Source: CAYSCZ01 sp051155775
GTDB lineage: Bacteria; Bacteroidota; Bacteroidia; Cytophagales; Cyclobacteriaceae
NCBI GenBank assembly: GCA_051155775.1
Contig: DAXETV010000003.1
Coordinates: forward strand, 124,001-188,000
Direction: 5' to 3'
DNA: 64,000 nucleotides
The first letter of the stretch is position 1; the number at the start of each line of letters is the position of its first letter. Made by a program: the position numbers and the translations under genes. The notes beneath the pieces are model-generated. The model was given only the letters and a program-made list of their open reading frames with translations. It was not told the DNA's origin and made no database searches. Positions 9,274 to 19,288 of the stretch are shown here, piece after piece.

Positions 9274-10536
9274 ATGGAGCTACTGGATATCATTGCATTA
9301 TTCATCCTACTTGCAGGTGTTTTCATATTTATTAATACTTACTTTTTAAAGCTCCCTTCTTCGGTCGGTCTAATGATTATGGCGCTTGTTTTGTCAGTGG
9401 TCACTTTAATTGCCGGCGCAATATTTCCTGAGTTTAAATTTCATACAGAGGAGCTGGTGGAAGAGTACAATTACGCCGAAGTGCTATATCAATTGGTGCT
9501 TAGCCTGATGTTGTTTGCCGGAGCTTTACAGATTGACTTCAGGAAGCTTTCAAAAGAAAAAACCCCGGTGCTTATTTTGGCTTCTACAGGCGTGTTGTTG
9601 TCTACCGGGATAATAGGAACCGCTATTTATTATTTGTTACATCTAATTGGGATCTATCAGCTTGATTATATTCATTGCCTGGTTTTTGGCGCATTGATTT
9701 CCCCAACTGACCCGATAGCGATTACTAAAACCTTAAAGCATTTCAAGATTAGCAGAGATCTTGAAACACGAATTTCCGGGGAATCTCTTTTTAATGATGG
9801 TTTTGCAGTTGTACTAGCGCTCTTACTACTTGACCTGGCTAGTGCCGGGGAGGGCCATGATCTGACAGCGTTTGAGATAATTTATGTATTTGCTACAGAT
9901 ATTGGCGGTGGAATAGTAATTGGGTTATTTCTGGGTTATCTGGGTTATCGGATTTTGCAATTTGTTGATAATGAAGAGGTTGAAGTTGAAATTTTGGTAA
10001 CATTAGCCATGGTAATGGTTGGTTCCCAGCTCGCAGAGTTTATACACTTCTCTGCTAAACAAGCGGCCGTCATCATGGGCCTGGTTATTGGAAATGAAGG
10101 CCGCTCATCGTCCATAGAAGGAGCAGCAGGCGATTATTTATATAAATTTTGGATGTTAATTGAGGAGTCTCTGAATGCCATGCTATTCGTACTGATAGGT
10201 CTTGAAATGTTAGTTCTGCCTTTTAAGTTAGATTATTTTGCGGCCGGATTACTGGCTTTCAACATAGTTCTAATAGCCAGATGGATTAGTGTGACTGTAC
10301 CGTTAAACATTATGGCGCGGAAACGAAAATTTGAAAACCATACCATACCTATACTTACCTGGGGAGCTATCAGGGGGGGACTGCCCATTGCATTATCCTT
10401 ATCCTTGCCGGATTTTGAGGGCAAGTCGTTAATGCTTACCATGACTTATATTGTGGTAGTGATATCGATCTTATATCAAGGGCTTACCATACCTCGATTG
10501 ATAAGATCCTTAAGATTTAAAAATCAGAATCCTTGA
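9274..10536 (+). CDS. Na+/H+ antiporter, CPA1 (NhaP) family
   Basis: Inner-membrane exchanger of Na+ (or another monovalent cation) for protons, used in pH and salt homeostasis. The 420-aa sequence has about twelve hydrophobic helices and the CPA1 hallmarks: FGALISPTDPIAITKTLKHF (ion-binding Asp) and SGESLFNDGFAVVLALLLL (the ND pair), then an Arg-rich late helix (WGAIRGGLPIALSLSLP). There is no long cytoplasmic regulatory tail, as in short NhaP-type proteins. The start is ATG at 9274. The last 20 bp overlap the convergent universal stress gene. Confidence 0.9.
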   Translation: MELLDIIALFILLAGVFIFINTYFLKLPSSVGLMIMALVLSVVTLIAGAIFPEFKFHTEELVEEYNYAEVLYQLVLSLMLFAGALQIDFRKLSKEKTPVLILASTGVLLSTGIIGTAIYYLLHLIGIYQLDYIHCLVFGALISPTDPIAITKTLKHFKISRDLETRISGESLFNDGFAVVLALLLLDLASAGEGHDLTAFEIIYVFATDIGGGIVIGLFLGYLGYRILQFVDNEEVEVEILVTLAMVMVGSQLAEFIHFSAKQAAVIMGLVIGNEGRSSSIEGAAGDYLYKFWMLIEESLNAMLFVLIGLEMLVLPFKLDYFAAGLLAFNIVLIARWISVTVPLNIMARKRKFENHTIPILTWGAIRGGLPIALSLSLPDFEGKSLMLTMTYIVVVISILYQGLTIPRLIRSLRFKNQNP

Positions 10537-11308
10537 TTGATTTTGTCCAAATAGGAATTTCCGCGTGGTTTACTACATGCTTGGTTATCATACCACCAAA
10601 AAATTTTTCTAAACCATGCCTTTCATGGGTAGCTATGGCAACCATTTGTGCATTGATTTTATCAGCGAATCGAAGGATGCCCACGGCTTCGTCAGCATCT
10701 TCAATGGCATTGGCGGTATAATTTTGTAAGTTATGATGAATGGCAAATTCATTAACTTTATCTTTCACTACTTTTTCAATTAAAAAATCTGAATCATATA
10801 CTTTAACCAGGTGGAGGTTAGCATTATAAAATGATTGCAGCTTTTTGATGTCATCTATTATTTCCGATTGTTCATGTCGAAGGTCAGAGGCATAAACGAT
10901 GGTTTTTATTTCTGACAGGTCACATCTATTTTTTACGATGATGACCGGGCTATCTGCATTTTTTGCAATTTTTTCTGATATAGACCCTTTAAACAACTCT
11001 TCCAGACCTCTTGCCCCATGCGTGCCGGTAATGATCAGGTCTGCCTTCTCTTGAAGTATTGATTTGAGCAGTTCATTATTTGAAATAATTTTTTGCTTTA
11101 GCTTTAAATCTGATAATGAATACTCGTTTTTAATAGTATTTAAGTACTCATTGGGATTACCTTTGGTTATTTCATCTTCCCGTTGAACATGAAGTAAAAC
11201 CATTTCACCATCAGATTTCTTTATTAACGTAGCAGCGGATTGGATGGCGTTTAAAGCAAGTGATGAAAAGTCAGTAGGAACTAAAATTTTATTAAAATTA
11301 TTTTTCAT
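10517..11308 (-). CDS. universal stress protein with two Usp domains
   Basis: Two tandem UspA folds in 263 aa. Domain 1 (about 1-135) begins NKILVPTDFSSLALNAIQSA and ends with the ATP-binding pattern ITGTHGARGLEELFKGS. Domain 2 (about 140-263) begins TIVYASDLRHEQSEII and ends IATHERHGLEKFFGGMITKH, where the Gly pattern is less canonical. Tandem Usp proteins bind ATP or act as stress sensors in the cytoplasm; no specific partner is visible. The gene's 3' end overlaps the antiporter's 3' end, and its start faces the glutaminyl cyclase gene across about 80 bp. Confidence 0.85.
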   Translation of the reverse strand: MKNNFNKILVPTDFSSLALNAIQSAATLIKKSDGEMVLLHVQREDEITKGNPNEYLNTIKNEYSLSDLKLKQKIISNNELLKSILQEKADLIITGTHGARGLEELFKGSISEKIAKNADSPVIIVKNRCDLSEIKTIVYASDLRHEQSEIIDDIKKLQSFYNANLHLVKVYDSDFLIEKVVKDKVNEFAIHHNLQNYTANAIEDADEAVGILRFADKINAQMVAIATHERHGLEKFFGGMITKHVVNHAEIPIWTKSIKDSDF

Positions 11309-11387
11309 GTCGTATTTGGGTTAATATATCCTTTTAAATTTAAAAATTAATGAACTCTAATTAATTATACTCAATAAGCTAAGAATT

Positions 11388-12437
11388 GTGACGATATATC
11401 GAATACTTACCTTTTTTACAGGTTTTATCTTAATAATAAATTGTTCCGGTAATAAAAATTCCAGAAAGTTCAATTTGCGAAAGGAATCGAAATTAATTTC
11501 TCCGGCAATAGAAGAAAAGTATATAGAAGGAGATAGTATTGAATTCGCAATAGCAACCAATAATCTGGAGATAGATTCTGTTTTAGTGAGGACTAGGTTG
11601 GATACGGTGATTAGCAGAAATAAAAGTTTCAAAATACCCTCAACAAATCTTATTGGTAAGCCAAGAATAATTCTTGATGTTCACTTTGATCAAAGAAAGG
11701 AGACCCATTACCCCAAAATAATGGTATTGCCATCAAAAGACCCGATCGAATATGGATTCAGGATTGTAAACACATATGACCACCAGGTTAGTGCCTCTAC
11801 CCAGGGCCTTATTTTTCATAATGGATATTTAATTGAAGGAACAGGTAAAAGAGGAGAATCCAGTCTAAGGAAAGTAGAATTATCATCAGGGAATGTGTTG
11901 AAATCTATAGCGCTGGACAATCAATATTTTGGAGAAGGTGTAACCCTGTATAAGGATAGGATTTATCAATTGACATGGAGAAAGAATGTAGGCTTCATTT
12001 ACAATCTTGACTTTGAGTTAATCGAGCAGTTTAATTATCCAACGCAAGGATGGGGATTAACCACAATAGGCGAAACGATTTTAATGAGTGATGGCTCTGA
12101 AAATCTTTATTATGTTAAACCTGAGAATTTTATTGAGGTGGACAAGATACAGGTTTATGATACGCATGGGCCTGTTGTAGATCTCAATGAATTGGAATAT
12201 ATAAATGGTAAAGTGTACGCCAATGTTTTTCAGAAAAATTATATTGTAATCATTAATCCTAAATCGGGTCGGGTAGAAGGGAAAATTAACTTAACGGAAC
12301 TCGTAGAAAGTGTTGGAAAAATTGATCATCCCGATGAGGTCCTTAATGGAATTACTTATCATCCGGATAGGGAAACATTACTTGTTACAGGTAAGCGGTG
12401 GCCTAAATTATTTGAAATTAAAATCTTTAAGAAATAG
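11388..12437 (+). CDS. glutaminyl-peptide cyclotransferase, beta-propeller type, lipoprotein
   Basis: Cyclises N-terminal Gln (or Glu) of proteins to pyroglutamate. The C-terminal 240 residues match the plant/bacterial beta-propeller glutaminyl cyclases: TYDHQVSASTQGLIFHNGYL, EGTGKRGESSLRKVEL, FGEGVTLYKDRIYQLTW, WGLTTIGETILMSDGSE and NELEYINGKVYANVFQ. A lipoprotein signal peptide (FFTGFILIINCSGNK) precedes an N-terminal domain of about 100 residues. It starts at GTG 11388; no in-frame ATG is available. It is followed 4 bp later by the SCP2 gene. Inference: the enzyme blocks the N-termini of exported proteins after signal cleavage, a role established for cyclases in other Bacteroidota. Confidence 0.87.
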   Translation: MTIYRILTFFTGFILIINCSGNKNSRKFNLRKESKLISPAIEEKYIEGDSIEFAIATNNLEIDSVLVRTRLDTVISRNKSFKIPSTNLIGKPRIILDVHFDQRKETHYPKIMVLPSKDPIEYGFRIVNTYDHQVSASTQGLIFHNGYLIEGTGKRGESSLRKVELSSGNVLKSIALDNQYFGEGVTLYKDRIYQLTWRKNVGFIYNLDFELIEQFNYPTQGWGLTTIGETILMSDGSENLYYVKPENFIEVDKIQVYDTHGPVVDLNELEYINGKVYANVFQKNYIVIINPKSGRVEGKINLTELVESVGKIDHPDEVLNGITYHPDRETLLVTGKRWPKLFEIKIFKK

Positions 12438-12441
12438 GTAT

Positions 12442-12741
12442 ATGACCATTGAAAAAGCAACAGAAATGATAAGAGCGCTTGCTCATAAAAATGAGGGGTT
12501 ATTGAATGACACCGTTAAATTCCAATTCAAGGAAGATGTGATTTTTTTGGATGATACACAAAGGCCTGTTATTGTTAACAATGAGGATAATAAATCCAAT
12601 TGCACCATCAATATTAGTCTGCAAAATTTCGAGAAACTCATTGAGGGTACTCTTAATCCAACGGCAGGCGTCATGGTTGGTAAAATCAAGATAAAGGGGG
12701 ACATGGGAGTAGCTATGAAACTTACCAAAATACTTTCATAA
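12442..12741 (+). CDS. SCP2 sterol-binding domain protein
   Basis: A 99-aa stand-alone SCP2-like domain, a small fold with a hydrophobic tunnel for lipids or acyl-CoAs. The family features are visible: NCTINISLQNFEKLIEG followed by NPTAGVMVGKIKIKGDMG and VAMKLTKIL. The frame is open from 12310, but the ATG at 12442, four bases after the cyclase stop, gives a start MTIEKATEMI that fits the family; anything earlier would lie inside the upstream gene. It is flanked by the cyclase and a membrane glycosyltransferase in the same direction, so the three are probably one transcript. Its ligand is unknown. Confidence 0.85.
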   Translation: MTIEKATEMIRALAHKNEGLLNDTVKFQFKEDVIFLDDTQRPVIVNNEDNKSNCTINISLQNFEKLIEGTLNPTAGVMVGKIKIKGDMGVAMKLTKILS

Positions 12742-12753
12742 TTGGCTTATACA

Positions 12754-14316
12754 ATGAGTGAAAGAATTAAGATTGGACTTTTTGTAGTGACATCCTTTCT
12801 GTTTTTATCTGCTAATATTGGTGGATTTTCCATTTATATGCTTGATGAGGCAAAGAATTCCCAATGTGCCCGGGAAATGTGGGAAACTGGAAATTATTTT
12901 TTTCCAACATTCAATGGGTCTATCCGGACCGATAAGCCTCCGCTGCATTATTTTTTTATGATGCTTTCTTATTCTGTTTTTGGATTTTCTCCATTCTCAG
13001 CACGGTTATTTTCATCCATTTTTGGTGCTCTTACGGTTATGTTGACATACTTCACAGCCAAAAGATTTCTTGGTATCAGGACAGCCAATTTCAGCGTTTT
13101 GATCCTTTTGTCATCACTTGGTTTTAATGCCCAATTTCATATGGCGGTACCGGATCCTTATTTAGTTTTCTTTATTACGGCATCAATAGTCTCTTTTCTT
13201 TTTTACAATGAGATTCAAAAAGTAAAATATCTTTATTTGGCTTACTTGTCCATCGGGCTGGGTGTTTTGGCCAAAGGACCAATTGCTATAGCAATTCCCG
13301 GAATAGCCATGTTATTTTTTCTAATCTTCAGCGGGCAATTTTCTTTACAGGGCATCCTTAATTTCAGACCATTGACCGGGGCACTTGTTATTTTATTGAT
13401 CAGTAGCCCATGGTATATTGGTGCACATATCGAGACTAATGGTGAATGGACAAGGGATTTTTTTCTTGATCATAACGTCAATAGGTTTTCAAGTCCAAAA
13501 GAAGGTCATGGTGGATCTTTTTTTCTAACACCACTTTATGCAATCATTATGCTCCTACCTTTCTCAATTTTTATTATTCAAGCCTTAAAAAAAGCCTTTC
13601 ACGATAGGAATAAGAATGTTTTACTAATTAGTGGAACCACAGTTATTTTCACGATTATTTTTTTTAGCATATCCAGTACCAAGCTTCCTAATTATATCTC
13701 ACCCACGCTACCTTTTATGAGCATATTGATTGCAAATTTTATAGCAAACTGGGACTGGTATAAACCGAAAAAGAAAAGTTTATTATTTACCCTGTTGATT
13801 TATTTAGTTATAACAATTGCATTTCCCATCGGTGCATATTTTGGTTTGAGTGAGGAGAAAAGCTTAACAGAACTTAACCATTTAGCATATTACCTGCTTG
13901 CAGTTCCTGTCGGAGGCATATTGGCCATTGTAGGATGGTTTGTCAATAATTCAAAAATTATCATTGGTTCCATGTCTGCTTCTTTTTTAGTAACTATTAT
14001 AATTTTCTTTTTTGTGGCTTTCCCGATGATTGATAGAAGAAATCCTGTCTACCAGACAAAGGAACATCTTAAAGATGCTCCTGATATAATTTATTATCAT
14101 CGAATGAACCCTGCTTTTGTATTGAAAGTTAATAAGGAAATAAAAGGGTACGATGATTTCTATGAAATCCAAAAATACTTAGATACCCATAAAGCGCTTG
14201 TTATCTCCCGGGATAACTATGTTGATGAGCTAAAGAGAATTGGTGGTATGAAACATGTTGCCACTGCCGAGGACATGTTTGATAACACCACTACCGTAAT
14301 ATTTAAAAATTACTGA
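12754..14316 (+). CDS. membrane glycosyltransferase, ArnT-like (GT39/GT83)
   Basis: A 520-aa polytopic membrane protein of the ArnT/dolichol-phosphate-mannosyltransferase fold that uses a lipid-linked sugar as donor and works on the periplasmic side of the inner membrane. The catalytic loop after helix 1 carries MLDEAKNSQCAREMWETG (with the acidic DE pair), then TDKPPLHYFFMMLSYSVFG, both hallmarks of the family. About eleven further hydrophobic helices and a C-terminal soluble part follow. The ATG at 12754 is preferred over the TTG at 12742. Lipid A or a surface glycan is the probable acceptor; the sequence cannot say which. Confidence 0.85.
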   Translation: MSERIKIGLFVVTSFLFLSANIGGFSIYMLDEAKNSQCAREMWETGNYFFPTFNGSIRTDKPPLHYFFMMLSYSVFGFSPFSARLFSSIFGALTVMLTYFTAKRFLGIRTANFSVLILLSSLGFNAQFHMAVPDPYLVFFITASIVSFLFYNEIQKVKYLYLAYLSIGLGVLAKGPIAIAIPGIAMLFFLIFSGQFSLQGILNFRPLTGALVILLISSPWYIGAHIETNGEWTRDFFLDHNVNRFSSPKEGHGGSFFLTPLYAIIMLLPFSIFIIQALKKAFHDRNKNVLLISGTTVIFTIIFFSISSTKLPNYISPTLPFMSILIANFIANWDWYKPKKKSLLFTLLIYLVITIAFPIGAYFGLSEEKSLTELNHLAYYLLAVPVGGILAIVGWFVNNSKIIIGSMSASFLVTIIIFFFVAFPMIDRRNPVYQTKEHLKDAPDIIYYHRMNPAFVLKVNKEIKGYDDFYEIQKYLDTHKALVISRDNYVDELKRIGGMKHVATAEDMFDNTTTVIFKNY

Positions 14317-14317
14317 T

Positions 14318-17300
14318 CTACCGCATCAGATACATTTTCCCAAAACCTCTTTTGAATGCTTTGTCGCCAGCTGTAGCTCGGTTATCCATTGGCTGACCAT
14401 CTTTATTGATCATAACACGATAAAGATATACACCATTAGCCAGCTGGTCACCATATTCATCCCTTCCATCCCATGCGAATTCGGTTATGTTATTTCCAAT
14501 TTTTATTGGTCCTATCTCATCTTGGGTAATTTCCCTTACAATCCTACCGGATACGGTCATGATCTGGATTTTTATTTGATCGGGGATTTCTGATCCTGTT
14601 AATGTGAAAACAAATCGAACGCTGGAAGAAAACGGGTTAGGATATGGATAGAAATTTGTTACGGTTGATTCATTAATAATTTCAAAGTTTATACTGTATG
14701 GTTGAGCACCTGCCTGGTTTCCTGCCTCATCGCTGGCTTGTACCCTAAATCCATAAATACCATTTTCGAGATTTTCAGGTTGATAGTTAATTTTAAAATC
14801 CTCGCTCTCAGTTGCTGGAATCCATTCCACCCTTGGATTGCTGAAACTGATCCGTTCAAATTCACAATCTTCGCATGGCTTTTTCAGGAATAAATTGACG
14901 CCGGTCGTATCGTCTTTGAAATTGAATTGATTTTCATCTTTTAAAGTGATATTTATAAAAGGACTTGGAGATACAATATCACCATCAAGGATATAGTTCC
15001 CATCAAACGTGACATCCAATATTGGATTAGTATTATCAGGCACAACGGTTATAAAATCATCAATTTGTAATTGGTTATTACCAAATTCTCTCTCTAACTC
15101 TCTTTGCGGATTGGCGAAAACGTTGATGTTGTGATCTCCAGCTTTCCCTAAGGTTTGGAAATCATAATCAAAAATCAAAGAATCCCCGCCCTGAACATTT
15201 GATAATACCAGTGAATCTCTTATGAACTCACCCGTGGTCTGGTTGAGGGTTTGGATAGAAACGAAAACAGAATCCTGAAAATCAGATTCAGATAAATTCC
15301 AAAAAATAAAAGAGGTTTTGACAGTTTCTCCTTCCTGAACTTCTCTATTGTTTAACTCCTCCAAATCTTCATTTAACAAAAGGATACCTTCAGGTGAAGG
15401 ATCATAATCTACCGCCCATGATTTTAACTGAGGGGCTGTGAGGTTTTCCCTGTCATTTGTTGACATATTTAATTTAATGTAAGGATACTGTGCTGCATCA
15501 ATCGAAGCCAGTGATGTAATCCCAGACTGAACATTTGATAAAATAACGTTTTCTTCTCCTGTAAATTCCTGCCCTGTAACCTGGATGTTAACATTGTCAG
15601 ATGGTTCGCTTTGTAAATCTAAATTCAACGATTTCCACGTTTGAGCCGGCCCTATTCTCGGTGCTTCGTATGATCCACTGAAAAATTTACCTGGTATGAA
15701 AGTGTTTAAGGATATTTCTTGTTGTTGCACCGGTAAATCACTGCCGTTATCGCTAACAATTGTAGCCTCTCCAGGAGCCATACCCTTCTGACCGAATATT
15801 ATTAAAGGCTGGCCGGTAACTAAGTTTTCAAAAGTTCCACTATTAACCCCAATACTATTAAAAGCTTCTAAGGTTCTGTCATTTAATGATGCGTAATCGA
15901 TTGTTCCAAATGTAAAGGCAACCACAAAATCACCATCCTCAATCGTTTCCAGAAGAATTGAGGCTTTGTTTTCATTGTTGATTTGATCGACATTGTAGGT
16001 GTATATGAATTGTGGCTGTGCACCGCAAAGGTCCGGATTTGAGGTGTCAAATTCATCAAATTGAATAGGTCGCTTTTGAACAGTTGATTGCTGATCAAAG
16101 ACGACAAAGTTCATAGAGTTGCTTCTGCAGGTCTCCCTGTTTTTCTGATTTTGGGATGTAAATTCACTAAGTGAGGCGAGATTAAATCCAACAACAGATA
16201 CACTAATATTATCAAAACCAATAGCTGTATCTCCTCCATGTGTCACTACCCCTAGTCCTGATTCATTATCAAGAAAATTCCATTTACTTTTATCATTAAT
16301 ATTCAAACCATTTATAATTCCTTTAAAGAATTGGTTTTTTCTAAATTGTAACCAATCATTTGTTGAATTTTTTAAGAAAGTGAAGTTACTTTCAAACCAT
16401 GAGGTATCTTCGAAGTTTTTAGGATCAGCTAATCTCGATCTCCAATAAACTACTAATGAGTCATCATAAATATTATCCAAATCAACAATCTCCAAGGCGA
16501 TGATATTTTCATTAGTCTCAATGCTTTTTTTTGACAAGCTATTGAATTTTGATGTTGTATCTATTTCAAATAGATAAACTCTATTTTCAAGTTGATTACC
16601 AGCAAATTGAAATTGAAATAATACTTTGTTACTTTCTTGAACGCCAAAATTTAATGGAAGAAGATTATTTATTTGTCCAGTTGGGAAAAAGGACTCAATA
16701 ATCGCCGTATTATTCGATTTAGATAATTCATCAACCTCATTTAAAGGATCTATTTCTATTTGGAAAGTGTTTTCACCAGGTATTTCATTCGATTGTGATA
16801 TGGAAAATTCCAAAGTATCCAATCTTTTCACAGATGGAAAAATTTTAGGCCCAATCTTTTCAGTGGTATTGTCGCTGTAATTTCTTGTTATCTGAATCTT
16901 AAGTGAATCATTAACGCTACGTCCAAAATTTCTTATGTTCATTTCTATTAAAAATGAATCCGATCTGGCAGTCACAGATTCATTATTAAATCCTTTAATA
17001 GACAGATCAGTGTTTTGTATATCAAAATCCGGTTTATTTGTAAATAGTTTAATGGCTGGGTCTCCTTGAAGGCATAATTGCCTTACCTGAGCCAGGTGAC
17101 GACTTGAGGTGCCATACTGTTCAAGATATCTCCTACCGACTTCAGCTTTGATTATTCCAATCTCTTTTCCAATAAAATCATTATCGTTAAAAGCTACATC
17201 AAAAAAAATATCAGCCTGTCTTTTTAAATCATTACTCAGAGCTAATCTACTGTGTGACATAAATCCTATGGCCCCTAGTTGAGGTGTTAGTACCCAATCT

Positions 17301-19288
17301 ACACCCCAGGAATCATTTAACAGGAAAAAATTCCCTGAATTACAGCCATTAACATAAAAGAATGGGTACCGGCCCTTATTGTTATATCCAATACTAGGGT
17401 CTGATGCATTTCCAATTCTAATATCAGCACCACCTGATGATGAATGTCCAAAAAAGGTGACAAGAAGTGTTCCGTTGTTAATTTCATCAACAACATTTAT
17501 CTGTTCAACTGCTTCTGAAGTCTCTTTACTAAAATTGATGCCCTTCCCTCCTACAATTCCATTTTCCACAATATCAGTAAAATCATTAATATGACTCCTG
17601 AAATTGTTCTGTTCAATTAAGTTTAATCCTCCACTTAAATTAAGAAAATTCTTTCTCGACAGATCATTGAAAGGTAAAGACTCATGTTCTTTAACTTTAT
17701 CTAGATAATTCAATATATCAGAAGAGGAGGTAGCATTAATTCTTCCTGTTGGTATTGCTTCTAGTTCAGGATCACTACTAATTCCATAGCTAAACAAAAC
17801 ATCACTACCAGGAAACCCAAATGTTGGGACTAGATTATCCTCCTGTGAATTTCTGAAAAATGATTGAATGCCTTTACCGACTAAAAATAGAAACATAGGG
17901 TTTCCATTTTGATTCATAAATTCACAATATTTTCTTATTGCTATGGGAGATTGTAATCCGAATGAAAACTGATTGTAAATTTCACTTATATTTATAGTAT
18001 GTACTTTAAAACCGCCTCCAATAACACTTTCTCTATATTGAGAATATTCCGATATAGGGTTAATATTATTTTCGTCAACCTGATTTAATAATTTATTCGA
18101 AACCAATAAGAAGTTGTACTCTGAAGGTTGTATTCGATTAATTACTACTTTTTGAATATTGATCACTTCTTTTGCACCAGATCTTGCATATAGTTTATCC
18201 TCTTCAAACGGAATATTTCTTAAAGTGGAATTAAAACCACCAATTGTAGATCTTGTCTCAATTTCAGATAGATTGTAAATGTCACTAATATTAAATAAGC
18301 GAGCATCAAATGGAGAATTTGATACTTTTAAGATTGCGTCATCCATTTCTCCGGGAATTATATTAAGTACTTTTGACAGAGAATTTTCCATGTCATTCTT
18401 TTGAGGATAAGATATTTCCAGATAAGAGATAGAAGGATTGCCAATAACATTATTCAATTCCAGATTCATTGTTAAATCCTCTTGTTGAAAATCATTGTTA
18501 AAAGGTATGTTAATGGAATATTTGTTGAAGTTATAGTCAACTAAGTTTATAGATTCATTTAATACCTCATTACCTTGAATTGAAACAAGAATATCTAGTT
18601 GGTGATTTCCAAATCTTAGACCGCGAAAGAGACCTTCAATTTTTAAACTATCCAGAAAAAAATGATTTTCGATTTCATATGAAATTGACTTCTTATTACT
18701 TATAATCTGACTTGTCCATCCCTCTCCTAGGTCATAGGCACTTGAAAATAGATTGCCATTAAATGTTTGACCAGCAGAATATGCCTCATCAAAAATTATC
18801 AACTCCTCCTCCATATGATATTCCAGGGTATCAAGGTCTCCGCTATCATCATATTCAATTAAGGTGATGCGTTTTCCGGGGGTTCCTTCATTGTTCCACG
18901 TGAGGAAATAAGCTGAAAAGTTTGAAAATAAGTTATAAAATGTATGCGGCTGGTATTCTGGCTTAATATATAATTGAGTGTCAGAGGTGCCGTCATTTCT
19001 TACGCCATAAAAATCGATGTAATCAACCGTTCCATCCTCCCTGGTTTCGACTTTGATGTTTATTTCTTCTCCTTTATAAAACATCTGGAAGAGGTCCGGA
19101 TCAATAGCATTAACGGGAATGCCCGCAGAGTCCATGGTTTGTCTATCAATGCGGTACACGTCATCTTCATCTACCATGATTTTGTAATATTCCTGGTCAT
19201 AATTGATCCATTCATTGCCAAATTTTTCCTGGCCGAAGGAAAATATGGGAATTAGTATTGCTAATAGCAGTAAAAGTCTTTTATTCAT
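14318..19288 (-). CDS. T9SS C25-family peptidase, PorU/PorU2-like sortase
   Basis: A 1656-aa exported protein. Signal peptide NKRLLLLLAILIPIFSFGQ, then a long beta-rich N-terminal region, then a gingipain-like C25 peptidase domain with the catalytic His near residue 616 (TFFGHSSSGGADI) and the catalytic Cys near residue 648 (YVNGCNSGNFF). After this come CARDB/Ig-like modules and a C-terminal sorting/FlgD-like domain (YPYPNPFSSSVRFVF, WDGRDEYGDQLANGVYLYR). PorU removes the sorting signal of T9SS cargo and attaches it to LPS. The size and the retained C-terminal domain fit the larger PorU2-type group better than the compact PorU. The start overlaps the PorV-like stop by 8 bp, indicating coupled translation. 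Confidence 0.85.
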   Translation of the reverse strand: MNKRLLLLLAILIPIFSFGQEKFGNEWINYDQEYYKIMVDEDDVYRIDRQTMDSAGIPVNAIDPDLFQMFYKGEEINIKVETREDGTVDYIDFYGVRNDGTSDTQLYIKPEYQPHTFYNLFSNFSAYFLTWNNEGTPGKRITLIEYDDSGDLDTLEYHMEEELIIFDEAYSAGQTFNGNLFSSAYDLGEGWTSQIISNKKSISYEIENHFFLDSLKIEGLFRGLRFGNHQLDILVSIQGNEVLNESINLVDYNFNKYSINIPFNNDFQQEDLTMNLELNNVIGNPSISYLEISYPQKNDMENSLSKVLNIIPGEMDDAILKVSNSPFDARLFNISDIYNLSEIETRSTIGGFNSTLRNIPFEEDKLYARSGAKEVINIQKVVINRIQPSEYNFLLVSNKLLNQVDENNINPISEYSQYRESVIGGGFKVHTINISEIYNQFSFGLQSPIAIRKYCEFMNQNGNPMFLFLVGKGIQSFFRNSQEDNLVPTFGFPGSDVLFSYGISSDPELEAIPTGRINATSSSDILNYLDKVKEHESLPFNDLSRKNFLNLSGGLNLIEQNNFRSHINDFTDIVENGIVGGKGINFSKETSEAVEQINVVDEINNGTLLVTFFGHSSSGGADIRIGNASDPSIGYNNKGRYPFFYVNGCNSGNFFLLNDSWGVDWVLTPQLGAIGFMSHSRLALSNDLKRQADIFFDVAFNDNDFIGKEIGIIKAEVGRRYLEQYGTSSRHLAQVRQLCLQGDPAIKLFTNKPDFDIQNTDLSIKGFNNESVTARSDSFLIEMNIRNFGRSVNDSLKIQITRNYSDNTTEKIGPKIFPSVKRLDTLEFSISQSNEIPGENTFQIEIDPLNEVDELSKSNNTAIIESFFPTGQINNLLPLNFGVQESNKVLFQFQFAGNQLENRVYLFEIDTTSKFNSLSKKSIETNENIIALEIVDLDNIYDDSLVVYWRSRLADPKNFEDTSWFESNFTFLKNSTNDWLQFRKNQFFKGIINGLNINDKSKWNFLDNESGLGVVTHGGDTAIGFDNISVSVVGFNLASLSEFTSQNQKNRETCRSNSMNFVVFDQQSTVQKRPIQFDEFDTSNPDLCGAQPQFIYTYNVDQINNENKASILLETIEDGDFVVAFTFGTIDYASLNDRTLEAFNSIGVNSGTFENLVTGQPLIIFGQKGMAPGEATIVSDNGSDLPVQQQEISLNTFIPGKFFSGSYEAPRIGPAQTWKSLNLDLQSEPSDNVNIQVTGQEFTGEENVILSNVQSGITSLASIDAAQYPYIKLNMSTNDRENLTAPQLKSWAVDYDPSPEGILLLNEDLEELNNREVQEGETVKTSFIFWNLSESDFQDSVFVSIQTLNQTTGEFIRDSLVLSNVQGGDSLIFDYDFQTLGKAGDHNINVFANPQRELEREFGNNQLQIDDFITVVPDNTNPILDVTFDGNYILDGDIVSPSPFINITLKDENQFNFKDDTTGVNLFLKKPCEDCEFERISFSNPRVEWIPATESEDFKINYQPENLENGIYGFRVQASDEAGNQAGAQPYSINFEIINESTVTNFYPYPNPFSSSVRFVFTLTGSEIPDQIKIQIMTVSGRIVREITQDEIGPIKIGNNITEFAWDGRDEYGDQLANGVYLYRVMINKDGQPMDNRATAGDKAFKRGFGKMYLMR

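Noticed and set aside
12310..12441. Longer N-terminus for the SCP2 protein
   Set aside because: This part lies inside the glutaminyl cyclase gene in another frame.
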